A DNA stretch of 64,000 bases from Artemisia argyi (lineage: Eukaryota > Streptophyta > Magnoliopsida > Asterales > Asteraceae), in assembly GCA_030686995.1 (NCBI GenBank), contig CM060694.1:91006762-91070761 (forward strand), written 5' to 3'. Position numbers and translations under genes: made by a program. A model generated the notes under the pieces. That model did not search any database, was not told the origin of the DNA, and was given only the letters and a program-made list of their open reading frames with translations. Positions 46,950 to 58,929 of this stretch are shown one piece after another (position 1 is the first letter of the stretch; each line of letters begins with the position of its first letter).

Positions 46950-49902
46950 TGTAACACCCCCAAAATACCGCAGCGGAAGACTGTGTCATAGGGGTGCTAC
47001 TTCGTAATACAAAGTACAAGGTATAGAAAACGAACTCTAAATGAGACGTTTTGAAAAGTTACCATTCGATTAATAAATTCCGAGTTACAAACTTGAGATT
47101 CCAAAGTATGATACATAAATGTATACAAAGTTTTGAATGGTAAATGATAAAAGCATAAGTCTTCAGAATATGCAGCTTGACTCTAAGTTCCACGCACTAG
47201 CTATCGCCTTACTAACCTGAGATAAACATGCTAAAGTGTCAACACAATGGTTGGTGAGTTCATAGAGTTTGTCTTAAAACAATTGAAAAGCCTTAAAAGA
47301 ATATTTGCACAGCAAAGGCATCATGAATCCACTCAGTTGCAAGTCCCGCCATAAGAGACTTGTAACCTGTGTGTCCACAACCCACTGCTAAAAGATAATT
47401 TATACAATGCACCGGATTATATTCACCCAAGGTCAAGAATAGACACAAGGGCGGGGGCCTCTCCCCAAATAGTACTACGACATCCAAGGTCAAGTATAGA
47501 CACAAGGGTAGGGGGCATCTTCCCATGAGTACTATTAATACCTCTCCGACAGAATAGAGTATTATGTATGCACGTAAATACGAATCTTGTATTTATATTA
47601 AGCAAGTATAGTGTAACAAGTATGTATAACGCAATCAAGTATAATGCCAATCAAGTATAACACAATCAAGTATAAATGTTTAAGAGTATTTGTACAAAAA
47701 GCAAGTAGTTGAGCATGTATCTCCCCCAAAGAGTTAAAACAAGTATGAAAAAGTAGGGGCTATGACTCACCTTAAGTCTATGTAATGAGAAATGAAAGTG
47801 GTAGTCGGATCGCGAAAGTCTCTAAGAGCGGCCTATAATAGAACGTTGCGACTTAGGTTTGGAGTAACGTCTAAGAATACGAAGAATTGCCTATATATGT
47901 CTTGCATAATGTTCATGATGTAGTACTTAGTATATAGTGTAAGTCTTTGAATATAAATTGTTTATGAAACATGTATAGGTTGTACATCTCTTACTACCGT
48001 TCGGGCCGACATAATTCAGAAGTCATGGAGTAAACGTTCGAGGAGCCAGGACACTTTAATTCGTAAATCCACAACTCATCTCGACGGCTTACTTAATGAA
48101 CTCCTCACATGAGGCTCCCTACTATTGTAGTATTTGATAACATGTATATATAAGCTTTTTGATCTTTAAAAGTTATATGGTCTTTAGCCGTGGCTTTGCT
48201 GTGACCTTGGTCATTGTTACCATGGTCTTGAGACTCAACCTTGGCTTTATCCATGGTTGTGGTCTTGGCTTTAGGTCATTAGACCTCTTGGTCTCATCTA
48301 ATTATAACCATTATATAGTTACTTTGGTCTAAAAATGGGCTGTTAAGAATTTGAAGAAAATTATCACTCAGAAAGCGTTTTCAGGGCTCAAGCTTCTTTA
48401 ACCCTGAACGAAAACGTCGTTCCGGACAACTTTCGTGTTTTAACTTTTTGATGAATCGGAACAGAAGTGGGACTTTCAAAATGGCAGAATGCAAAACAGT
48501 TTGTATAGGCAGTTTCGGCGTTTTGGTGTCGCTAACTTCTTATGGCCATAACTTTTGACTCGTGTACTCGTTTTGGGTGATTCAAATTGCTATGTTTTCC
48601 TATTTAAGTCCTATTTAACAGTAGGTAAGTGTCAAATATCATAGTTATACTATTTTGGTCGTGGTTCTCCAAGAAAGTTACTAGTTTACTTGTTTAAATA
48701 ACATGAGTTAACATATATATACCATAACTTGTTTTACTAGTTTTTATACATCATGAACATAATACAAAGACCATATATAGCATGAGAGAAACATAATAAG
48801 TATGAAAATGATATTGAGCAAGAAAGTGTATAAGGGTTTCTTACAACTTTTGGCTTTCTAAAGAAAGGAAGTCAAGTATAGAACTAGGACACTAAACCTA
48901 AGCTTGTAAACCCTTCACCATAACTCTTGTAACCCTTGCTAGCCTTGATATAACCCTTGTGAAAACCCATTAACTTCAGCCCTAGTAACCTTGTGTAGCT
49001 CCTAAATCAACCATGGAATCACCAAACAAACTTGAGAACTAGGTAGAGAATACTAAGACCTTGAACTCTTATGTGTAACTTATAGTTTGAAGATCAAAGG
49101 ATCATGGTGCTAGGGATTTGTTGTGTGGCATTTGGATTATGAAGAAAGGAAGAGATGAGCATTGTATTTATAGCATGAAGAGGAGGTGCAAGGAAGGTGC
49201 CTAGGAAGGTGCCTTAAGGAGGTTAGTTTTTAGGATATTTAGGAGGCTTACTTAGGAAGTTTTACACATGTTTGCTACCTAAAGTCCTCAAGACTTATCA
49301 CAAGCCAACAAGGCTTGTGATACACGTTCATATGGGATAAGGGGTGACTAGATGAGTAGTCATGGTCTTATCTAAGTTACGGAGTGAGTTTTGGTCCCGG
49401 TAATCGCTAACAGTAAGTCGTTAAGTCATGAAACTTAAAATCAGGTATCCTAAAAATATGAAATTTATAAATGTGTTAGAACTTATTAATATAACCTATC
49501 TTAGCCTATTTAATGAGTGATAAGTTCTATCGGGTTGCTTAAACGCTGCTAAAACTGGAAACGTGGGTCTAAAACGCGTAATTCGCGTAAAACGCTGAAC
49601 TGGAAAACGTAAAATTCCAAAACTTTTGGAATTGTCCTAAAATGAGAGAAAATCATATTTCTATTGTTTATAATGTTTTATGGACATATCGGGATGCTGG
49701 AATGACGTTTAAACCTAAAAGTAAATCTCGGACACGGCTTCGTGATTTTTCTAGAAATGATCCGACGAGTGTGATATTCTCGGATTATCATTAAAATAGT
49801 TTAACTTACGAGAATATGAAATAAAAATTTTGGATGTGAATAGTAAAAGTGAATAGTGAATTTTCGGGAATAAAAGTTTACCTGAAATTGCGAATTGTTA
49901 CA
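46950..49902 (-). repeat. T LTR copy 3 (2953 bp)
   Basis: Short-type right end like copy 1. It shares TTTATATTAAG with copy 4. Private variant: TTCTTTAACCCTG. Confidence 0.93.
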
Positions 49903-50587
49903 GTCTCTACCCCTTAAGAAGAACTTCGTCCCGAAGTTCAGTTGATGTTAACTACTTACGGTGTGTCTAAGAGAATTTGGGATCTCTAATATAGTGGTGT
50001 TTACTCTGATTCGTCTAAGGTTCTGGTTAAGGAGTTGTATCGGCTACAATTAAGCCCACTTATTTATAACACATTACTTACATAAAGAAGCGTCCAAATT
50101 TATGTAAGTAAGGTCTCATAAACTTATGGTTCGGTGATTTACAATTTCTTTATTTAACTGAAGAGGCGTCCCAATCCATTTAAATAAGGAGATTCTAAAT
50201 CATCCTACTTAAGAATTTCTGACACAAAATCCGCCTTCTGAGGCCGATAGTAAGATAATCAAGTCATCAAATCCCTAAAGCTAAGCAATAAGATTATTTA
50301 ACTCAAATCTTGTGTCTCATCAAACAAGAACTGTCACAAGATCAAGTTAACTAATTAGTTATTACTGAGCTCCATGTTTTTAATGACTCGACGAATCTCT
50401 GGGGCTCCTTATAATACTAAAGTCACATCATCTAACAGCGTGGAACAAAACCAACAACTACCAAAAAGCGTATGTGTATGTAGTGTGTGTAAGGCAAATA
50501 AAGAGGAGAGTCCTAACGTATATAGCAGTTATAGTCTAGGCACTAAATGCAACCTAGTTCTCTATAACCAAGGCTCTGGTACCAATC
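49903..50587 (-). mobile_element. T internal region 3 (685 bp)
   Basis: As regions 1 and 2 with a TTAACTGAAG variant beside hairpin B. Primer site at 50572-50584, hairpin A at 50074-50111. Confidence 0.85.
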
Positions 50588-53555
50588 TGTAACACCCCCA
50601 AAATACCGCAGCGGAAGACTGTGTCATAGGGGTGCTACTTCTTAATACAAAGTACAAGGTATAGAAAACGAACTCTAAATGAGACGTTTTGAAAAGTTAC
50701 CATTCGATTAATAAATTCCGAGTTACAAACTTGAGATTCCAAAGTATGATACATAAATGTATACAAAGTTTTGAATGGTAAATGATAAAAGCATAAGTCT
50801 TCAGAATATGCAGCTTGACTCTAAGTTCCACGCACTAGCTATCGCCTTACTAACCTGAGATAAACATGCTAAAGTGTCAACACAATGGTTGGTGAGTTCA
50901 TAGAGTTTGTCTTAAAACAGTTGAAAAGCCTTAAAAGAATATTTGCACAGCAAAGGCATCATGAATCCACTCAGTTGCAAGTCCCGCCATAAGAGACTTG
51001 TAACCTGTGTGTCCACAACCCACTGCTAAAAGATAATTTATACAATGCACCGGATTATATTCACCCAAGGTCAAGAATAGACACAAGGGCGGGGGCCTCT
51101 CCCCAAATAGTACTACGACATCCAAGGTCAAGTATAGACACAAGGGTAGGGGGCATCTTCCCATGAGTACTATTAATACCTCTCCGACAGAATAGAGTAT
51201 TATGTATGCACGTAAATACGAATCTTGTATTTATATTAAGCAAGTATAGTGTAACAAGTATGTATAACGCAATCAAGTATAATGCCAATCAAGTATAACA
51301 CAATCAAGTATAAATGTTTAAGAGTATTTGTACAAAAAGCAAGTAGTTGAGCATGTATCTCCCCCAAAGAGTTAAAACAAGTATGAAAAAGTAGGGGCTA
51401 TGACTCACCTTAAGTCTATGTAATGAGAAATGAAAGTGGTAGTCGGATCGCGAAAGTCTCTAAGAGCGGCCTATAATAGAACGTTGCGACTTAGGTTTGG
51501 AGTAACGTCTAAGAATACGAAGAATTGCCTATATATGTCTTGCATAATGTTCATGATGTAGTACTTAGTATATAGTGTAAGTCTTTGAATATAAATTGTT
51601 TATGAAACATGTATAGGTTGTACATCTCTTACTACCGTTCGGGCCGACATAATTCAGAAGTCATGGAGTAAACGTTCGAGGAGCCAGGACACTTTAATTC
51701 GTAAATCCACAACTCATCTCGACGGCTTACTTAATGAACTCCTCACATGAGGCTCCCTACTATTGTAGTATTTGATAACATGTATATATAAGCTTTTTGA
51801 TCTTTAAAAGTTATATGGTCTTTAGCCGTGGCTTTGCTGTGACCTTGGTCATTGTTACCATGGTCTTGAGACTCAACCTTGGCTTTATCCATGGTTGTGG
51901 TCTTGGCTTTAGGTCATTAGACCTCTTGGTCTCATCTAATTATAACCATTATATAGTTACTTTGGTCTAAAAATGGGCTGTTAAGAATTTGAAGAAAATT
52001 ATCACTCAGAAAGCGTTTTCAGGGCTCAAGCTTTTTTGATCCTGAACGAAAACGTCGTTCCGGACAACTTTCGTGTTTTAACTTTTTGATGAATCGGAAC
52101 AGAAGTGGGACTTTCAAAATGGCAGAATGCAAAACAGTTTGTATAGGCAGTTTCGGCGTTTTGGTGTCGCTAACTTCTTATGGCCATAACTTTTGACTCG
52201 TGTACTCGTTTTGGGTGATTCAAATTGCTATGTTTTCCTATTTAAGTCCTATTTAACAGTAGGTAAGTGTCAAATATCATAGTTATACTATTTTGGTCGT
52301 GGTTCTCCAAGAAAGTTACTAGTTTACTTGTTTAAATAACATGAGTTAACATATATATACCATAACTTGTTTTACTAGTTTTTATACATCATGAACATAA
52401 TACAAAGACCATATATAGCATGAGAGAAACATAATAAGTATGAAAATGATATTGAGCAAGAAAGTGTATAAGGGTTTCTTACAACTTTTGGCTTTCTAAA
52501 GAAAGGAAGTCAAGTATAGAACTAGGACACTAAACCTAAGCTTGTAAACCCTTCACCATAACTCTTGTAACCCTTGCTAGCCTTGATATAACCCTTGTGA
52601 AAACCCATTAACTTCAGCCCTAGTAACCTTGTGTAGCTCCTAAATCAACCATGGAATCACCAAACAAACTTGAGAACTAGGTAGAGAATACTAAGACCTT
52701 GAACTCTTATGTGTAACTTATAGTTTGAAGATCAAAGGATCATGGTGCTAGGGATTTGTTGTGTGGCATTTGGGTTATGAAGAAAGGAAGAGATGAGCAT
52801 TGTATTTATAGCATGAAGAGGAGGTGCAAGGAAGGTGCCTAGGAAGGTGCCTTAAGGAGGTTAGTTTTTAGGATATTTAGGAGGCTTACTTAGGAAGTTT
52901 TACACATGTTTGCTACCTAAAGTCCTCAAGACTTATCACAAGCCAACAAGGCTTGTGATACACGTTCATATGGGATAAGGGGTGACGAGATGAGTAGTCA
53001 TGGTCTTATCTAAGTTACGGAGTGAGTTTTGGTCCCGGTAATCGCTAACAGTAAGTCGTTAAGTCATGAAACTTAAAATCAGGTATCCTAAAAATATGAA
53101 ATTTATAAATGTGTTAGAACTTATTAATATAACCTATCTTAGCCTATTTAATGAGTGATAAGTTCTATCGGGTTGCTTAAACGCTGCTAAAACTGGAAAC
53201 GTGGGTCTAAAACGCGTAATTCGCGTAAAACGCTGAACTGGAAAACGTAAAATTCCAAAACTTTTGGAATTGTCCTAAAATGAGAGAAAATCATATTTCT
53301 ATTGTTTATAATGTTTTATGGACATATCGGGATGCTGGAATGACGTTTAAACATAAAAGTAAATCTCGGACACGGCTTCGTGATTTTTCTAGAAATGATC
53401 CGACGAGTGTGATATTCTCGGATTATCATTAAAATAGTTTAACTTACGAGAATATGAAATAAAAATTTTGGAAGTGAATAGTAAAAGTGAATAGTAAAAA
53501 GTGAATAGTGAAATTTTCAGGAATAAAAGTTAACCTGAAATTGCGAATTGTTACA
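50588..53555 (-). repeat. T LTR copy 4 (2968 bp)
   Basis: Rightmost copy, the 5' LTR of the array. Long-type right end, with private variants such as CTTCTTAATAC near its left end and GTGACGAGATG and GAAATTTTCAGG near its right end. Confidence 0.93.
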
Positions 53556-53560
53556 GACTA
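53556..53560. repeat. Target-site duplication GACTA, right of T
   Basis: GACTA follows GAATTGTTACA; pairs with 39657-39661. Confidence 0.92.
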
Positions 53561-53582
53561 GCAATAGTTCAGTTTGGGGGAT
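53561..53582 (+). promoter_or_regulatory. Polypurine tract region of X
   Basis: AGTTTGGGGGAT lies directly before the X 3' LTR. Only 22 bases separate the T array from that LTR. Confidence 0.7.
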
Positions 53583-56500
53583 TGATGAGTGCTCAAACAC
53601 TCATCGTTTTTGATATATTTAAACTGCCAAAATGCACAAAAACAATCAAAAAGATATCAAAATACTTAAATTATCCCAGGGATTGTGTTTTATGTGTTTT
53701 AAAAGCAAAATGCGCAAAAACAAAGAAAAAAAGTACAAAGTTTGCAGTATTGGCAGTTTCAGTCCCCCAAGTTTCAAAACTTGTCAATTTTAGTCCCTAT
53801 GCATTTATTTTGAAATAAAAAGTCAACCCAAGGATTTAAAAGTAAAAAAAAAAAAAATCAAAATGTTACACTTGGGTTGCAAATTTTCAAAAATTACAAG
53901 TTTGATCCCTGACATTTCAAATTTGGCAAAACAAGTCCCTGGGAATTTTGAAAATTGGAAAATTACAAAAATGATTCTTGGAGTTATGGTTATTGGCAAC
54001 ATTGGTCCTTATGGGTACTTTGGAGAAATTACCATTTCAGCCCCTCATTTTTCCAAAATTACAAAATTGGTCCCTATGGTTAAAACAATACCAACCGGAC
54101 CCCTTTTGTTAATAAATAACCAAAACCAAACCCCATCCAATCCATCTCCAAAGCCCAGCCCACCAACAACATTAGCCCACCCCCTATAAACCGTTTTAAA
54201 TAATCCAAACGGTCAACGCATGTTTGACCCGTCTTCTTCCCAAACAATACCGCGCAAAACCAGGAACAAATCCACCCCCCTCCTCACCTTTTCACCAACT
54301 CTACCCCCCACAATTAATAGCCCTCACCTAATAAACCCACCACCATAAATGTCCTCACCTACACCCACCAATAAAACTGAGACTTACCCCGTATAAATTT
54401 TGGCGGGAAAATGGCAATCTAGGGCTCAGAATCATCTTAGCATAATTGGACGATGGGGATTTGGTCCTTGGTCAACAAGGAGACACGTGGAACTCTAAAA
54501 AGAGAGCTGGGATGCACATGGAAGCTAGGAGGTCTTGTTTTAATGTCGTAGTATAAGTAGTAAGGGATAGAAGCCATATGAGGCATGTATAACTTTAATT
54601 TAGTCTTTTTCATGTTTATTTTATGTAATGTAATCTGTTTTCAATTAATGAAAATGCAGTTCTACGTTTATCTCTTAATTCTCAAATTCCAAGTTTCATA
54701 AATTTTTCAAGTTATAATTCAAGGTGTGTTAATGATCATTGGTTGTTTGTAAACTCTTATAAGCTTATACAGAAAGCTTGTAGAAGCTCAGTGAGCTTCT
54801 ATATCAATCAAAAGCCAAGTTTTAGAAAATTATCAAATAAATCAAGAAAAATAAAAATAAAATAAAAAAATGAAAGGCAATGGGTGAATGAGCAAGGAGC
54901 ACAGTATATTGTGGATGGCTGTGGGTTAGGTACCTCACGGGAGGGCATTAGGATTGGTTAACTTGGTTCTTTGGTCATTAACTGATAGCTTGGAAGGCTT
55001 ATGTAAGCTTCACCTTTGATTTGTATTCTCTTATATAGCTTAGTTGTTTACTACTGTTTAATTTACTTAGTTATTGCTTAATCTAGCAGTTGTAATCAGT
55101 TGGGTGTCTTACATGCTTATTTGAACCTAGATTTCATCATTAACATCTGTTAAAGGGGTGTTTGGTTGGTGTCTGTTTGCATTGTTCCATTTGTTTAACT
55201 GTGCAAGTCTGTGTTTCTCTTAGTTGCTTAGGGTGTGTTAGAGTCTAATTGACCCAATTCTGAGCCTCAAACTCAGCCAAAGTCAAATTCACAACCAAGT
55301 GATCACCACAGTTAACTGTGGTGACTTTTCTACCCAAAGTCCATTAAACCTTTTCATAAATTTGGATTTCTGCTTAAATTAGTTATATTATACCATAACT
55401 AAACAAGTTTGATCATTAAACCAGCAATTCAAGTTCATAAAAGCCAAATCTTACAATTTCTCTAAAAGTCAAAAGTACCATATGCAGATTTTTGCCAAAA
55501 TGACATCAATTGATTTGAATTTTGTGTTATGATTCTAGGTCTGAAAATTGTTGTGCTTTAACTCTACCAGTAGTCTTTTTGATTTTCAAGTTGGTTACAT
55601 TTTAGTGAATTTTTCTTAATGGCAAAAATGCCCTTGGAAGACACTTGTAGGGCAAAGTAGTGCCCTGCACATCAGCTACTCAGTTCACTCACCACCCTTT
55701 GGTGGTGCTTTGTGACTGACCCAGTGGGTCCCACACCTCAGACTTTGCACCATTCAACCCCCCCCCCCCTACCCAGGAACAAGGGTTGACCTTTAGTTTG
55801 ACCTTCAGACCAGTGGACCCCACCTTATTTGGCCCCCAAAGTCTGTCCCCAGGACTGACTCAGAACCAATTAAACCAAGTGCTTATTTTGGTATTTTGGC
55901 TTATTTCTTTGGCTTATTTGTGTATTAATTGTTTAAGTTTGTTCATTGAACTTGTTTACATCTGTTTTCACCAAAGTGGACCCCACATTTGCTCATTTGA
56001 GCTTATTTCACTTCTGGTCAATAAAAGTCAACTGTTGAGGCTATAAGCACTTCAAGTGCTTATTTCCTTGACCTCATTCAAAGTCACTTCACAAAAGTCG
56101 TCTAATAAGTTGTAATAAGCAGTTTGGAAAAAGAAAATCTCAAATAAGCCCAACTTAATAGAAGTGATAGCTTCTATTTAAGCCATTTGGCTTATTCATC
56201 AGCTTATTTATAAGCAAATTCCATTTTTACAATTTTCCTAGGCTTCTGGTGTGTTAAAACTATTTCTGTAAATTTTTCAGATTTTTCTTTTATCATTTAC
56301 TACTTTTCTTAATTTAAAATAGTTTTTAGTAATTAATAAATAGTTATTAATTAATAATAATTAATTAGTAAATCAGAAAAATATAATTTAAATTTTAAAA
56401 TTAGTTTTTGGTTATTTTTAAGTTTTCCAAATTTTATTTTCACTTTTCTAGTGTAATTTAATAATTAATTAGAATTTAGGGTATTTTAAATAATTAATAA

Positions 56501-57123
56501 ATAATTAATAAATAGTTAATAATTAGTAATAATTAATTAAATAGTCTTAAAATTATATTTTCATTTCTAAAAATAAGTTTTATAGTATTTTAGATTTTTC
56601 TAAGTTTAATTTTTATTTTTCCAAGTTAATTTCATATTTATTTATAATTTAGGTTAATTAAAAGTAATTAGAAAAATAGTATTTAATTAATAGTAATTAT
56701 TAAAATAGTGTAAAAATTAATTTTAAATTTCCAAAAATTTTCTCTTATTATTAGGTTTGTAAAAAGTAAATTTTCGTACCAGTAGCCTTTCCAGATCACC
56801 GTTCTCACATTTTTGTACGTTTGTCCACATCTTCGGCAAACGTACGGTTTTTAAGTTTTAGGTGATTTCTTCTCGATCTAAGTTCCAGTAATCATTCAAA
56901 TAGCTTTCCTAAGCTATTTTTGTTAATAATTTCCAAATAATTGTGATCATAACCCTTTTCTATGAATAACACCCGATTACGAATACGCTAAAGTTACATT
57001 TCACACCTCAACGAGATTTAACGACCCGGTGATACATTATATTACCCGGAGTATTGATCTAGGCTATTTGACTTAGTTGACCATTCTTTGGTTAATATAA
57101 GTTATGTGGTTCGGGCTCAATCA
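53583..57123 (+). repeat. 3' LTR of X (3541 bp)
   Basis: Same start as the 5' LTR (TGATGAGTGCTC) and same end (GGCTCAATCA). The following seven bases, ATTTATG, also match what follows the 5' LTR, so the match overshoots the LTR border before H sequence begins. It contains small segments missing from the 5' LTR. Confidence 0.9.
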
Positions 57124-57128
57124 ATTTA

Positions 57129-57494
57129 TGCAGGGCATCATATTTATGTTTGATCCAGTGTCAGCCAAAGCATAATAGGTTAGTTCACCTTCCAAACTTA
57201 TTGGAAACACAAAGTATCCTGGGTCATCAAGTTCCCTAAGTACTTTATACCCTCTAACTACATGTGTTGCAGCTTCTTCTTCACTTTCATCTTCTACTTC
57301 CCCATCCATCTTAAGTCTATCCATGAGAATACTATCCAAAATCTTTTTGTGTTTGTCCGCATGTTTCAAGGTTTCAATGATTGGTCTTTTCTCATTCAGT
57401 AACATTATTCTAGCATACACATCAGCTTCCATTTCTTCTTTAGCTAGTTCATCCCTAGTTATGGGTCGGTTTATGGTTAATGAAGGTCCTTCAT
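57129..57494. repeat. 366-bp flanking duplication, right copy
   Basis: Copy of 28933-29298 with a single difference seen. On this side it is contiguous with the N-terminal part of the H ORF. Confidence 0.9.
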
Positions 57495-58173
57495 CTCCAT
57501 ACTTCATTTTGTAAATTGGTTGGGGTTTGTTTTTCACTCTCTTACTTTTTCCCATCTTGCATTCAAACTCAGGTGATTCTAGAGTGAATGTATTGTCTAA
57601 AAGTGGTGGCAAATCATCCTCACAAATTCTAGCAAATAACTCATCTAGATTCTGCAAATCATTGTCAATTATAGTTGCATCAGGCCATATGGTTAATAAA
57701 CCATTAGCAAAGTCCATAATACTTCTAATCAATCTTAGGAAAGGTATCCCAAGTATTACATTAGGTTCCCATTCGTTTTCATCAGGATTAACATATAATT
57801 CTACCAGGAACAACTCATTTTTCAAGCTTACTAAGAGTTTCTTGGTAACAACCATACTTCCATTTTCTCTTTTCTCACATTGTACTCCCAACCTTTTAAA
57901 TAATTCCTTGTGTAGCAAATTTTTATTGTAATCAAGGTCTGCAACAGCATCAGAGGCATATAATTCCTCTTCATAACAGGGTGTAAGAAACTTCAAACAA
58001 CAATCTGGGCTGTCCATTTTTCCAAAAGTGTGTACCCTCTGATCAATTTTCATCCCACTATCAAATGTTTCTGATTCTGAAAAGTTGTTTTCTCCAACAC
58101 TTTCTGACTCATCTATCCATCCACAGCTATTCTCCAATTCTAATTTCTTTCCTAGCCTATTGTTGTGATCCAT
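57129..58173 (-). pseudogene. Retropepsin-like ORF of H, N-terminal part
   Basis: An open frame from a probable start MDHNNRLGKK (58173) to the X junction. Residues about 55-180 form a first, degenerate retropepsin-like domain (an ASDAVADLDYNKNLL segment where an active site would be, then EPNVILGIPFL). A linker and helical segment (EMEADVYARIMLLNEKRP) follow, and then the second, active-type domain up to ADTGSNINMMPC (Asp codon 57160-57162). X cuts it there. Two retropepsin folds in one chain, one without DTG, is a notable arrangement. Confidence 0.7.
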
Positions 58174-58905
58174 GACTAACATAGCTAAAATGTGCAAAAA
58201 AATCAAATGAAACATTAGCATGTTAGTCAAATAAGTTATAAGCACATAATCATACTCCAATAACCACATATAACTGATATATGCCAAGATATGCATCTTT
58301 TTACTCATCATGGAAAAGAAATAAGTCTTCTATAAAGATTTTTGCAGAAAAGTTCGGCGAGTTTTAATAAAAACACAGCGGCGGTTACGTGACTTTGTAG
58401 CCATTTTATTTGAAATTCTCCAGACGCTCGACGAGTTTAGGTATAAAACCGGCGTGTTTCGGGGTTTTAACAGTTCTTCATAAGATAGATAATCTTCTAT
58501 AAATTCAGATAATAATTGAAAACATATTGCAATAATCATTTCACTCAATAAAGCAATCCAGTAAAACATTTGCAAGAAAATAATTAAAAAGTAAAAACAA
58601 AATATTTTTGTATTTTTTATTTTAATGTGCATTATATACTCATGCATTAATTCAGACAATAAAAACACAAGAAACATGAGTCCTATGTGCTCAAATTCTA
58701 TTAAAAGCATTATACAAGATTGTTTCTGGTGTTTTGTGAAATCAAATCCAACTGTTCTTTTACTGTATCATTTGATCGGCGGTTTTATCTGAAAAACCGA
58801 CACTCTTTGTGCCTCAGAAACGAAATTTTTCAAAACTTAAACAAGAATTAAGTAATTTTTCTTTTTCAAATTGCATAAAACTAACAATATGATCAAATCT
58901 AACCT
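58174..58905 (-). other. Leader of H
   Basis: About 730 bases between primer site and ORF. AT-rich, no supportable gene. It contains H-type GC motifs near 58351-58470 (CGGCGAGTTTTAATAAAA, AGCGGCGGTTACGTGAC, ACCGGCGTGTTTC) and near 58772. Confidence 0.6.
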
Positions 58906-58922
58906 CCCCGGCATCGGCGCGA
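58906..58922 (-). promoter_or_regulatory. Primer binding site of H
   Basis: The minus strand reads TCGCGCCGATGCCGGGG, two mismatches from the tRNA-Asp complement, seven bases from the LTR end. Confidence 0.8.
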
Positions 58923-58929
58923 AAAACTT

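Larger units (their letters stand above)
39662..53555 (-). mobile_element. Array T: four LTRs alternating with three internal regions of a pol-less retrotransposon
   Basis: Units start TGTAACACCCCC at 39662, 43298, 46950 and 50588 and each LTR closes GAATTGTTACA. Between LTRs are three 685-bp internal regions with a Met-tRNA-type primer site at one end and AAGGGGTAGAGAC at the other, fixing the minus strand. The whole block has one GACTA duplication. LTRs are 2951, 2967, 2953 and 2968 bp. No protein is encoded; the 72-77-codon frames repeat with the unit and match nothing. The end sequence CGGGACGAAGTTC beside the polypurine tract resembles Tekay/Del chromoviruses, likely the parent. Confidence 0.93.
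29299..57123 (+). mobile_element. Element X: Athila-like Ty3/gypsy retrotransposon, split by T
   Basis: LTRs at 29299-32775 and 53583-57123, a tRNA-Asp-like primer site, gag-protease-RT-RNase H-integrase in gypsy order, no chromodomain and a G-rich tract before the right LTR. Without T it is about 13.9 kb. It lies in the retropepsin-like ORF of H. The flanks show no 5-bp duplication; a 366-bp H segment is repeated instead, and the right LTR runs 7 bases past its end (ATTTATG) before H resumes. Coding regions carry one frameshift and several nonsense codons. Confidence 0.88.

Noticed and set aside
43084..51288. Repeated 72-77-codon frames (for example 43084-43302 plus, 43641-43874 minus) as a gene family
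   Set aside because: They recur only because the T unit recurs, lie in its LTR or primer-site region, include a low-complexity repeat, and resemble no protein I know.
39662..53555. The 3.64-kb periodicity as satellite DNA or a tandem gene cluster
   Set aside because: Each period has LTR borders, primer site and polypurine tract, and the block has a single 5-bp target duplication, so it is a retroelement array.
57124..57128. ATTTA after the X right LTR as a target duplication
   Set aside because: The left flank of X is TTCAT; ATTTA is the normal sequence following the X LTR before its primer site.
58330..58710. 126-codon hydrophobic frame in the H leader as a membrane protein
   Set aside because: AT-rich low-complexity translation between primer site and ORF; no family resemblance.
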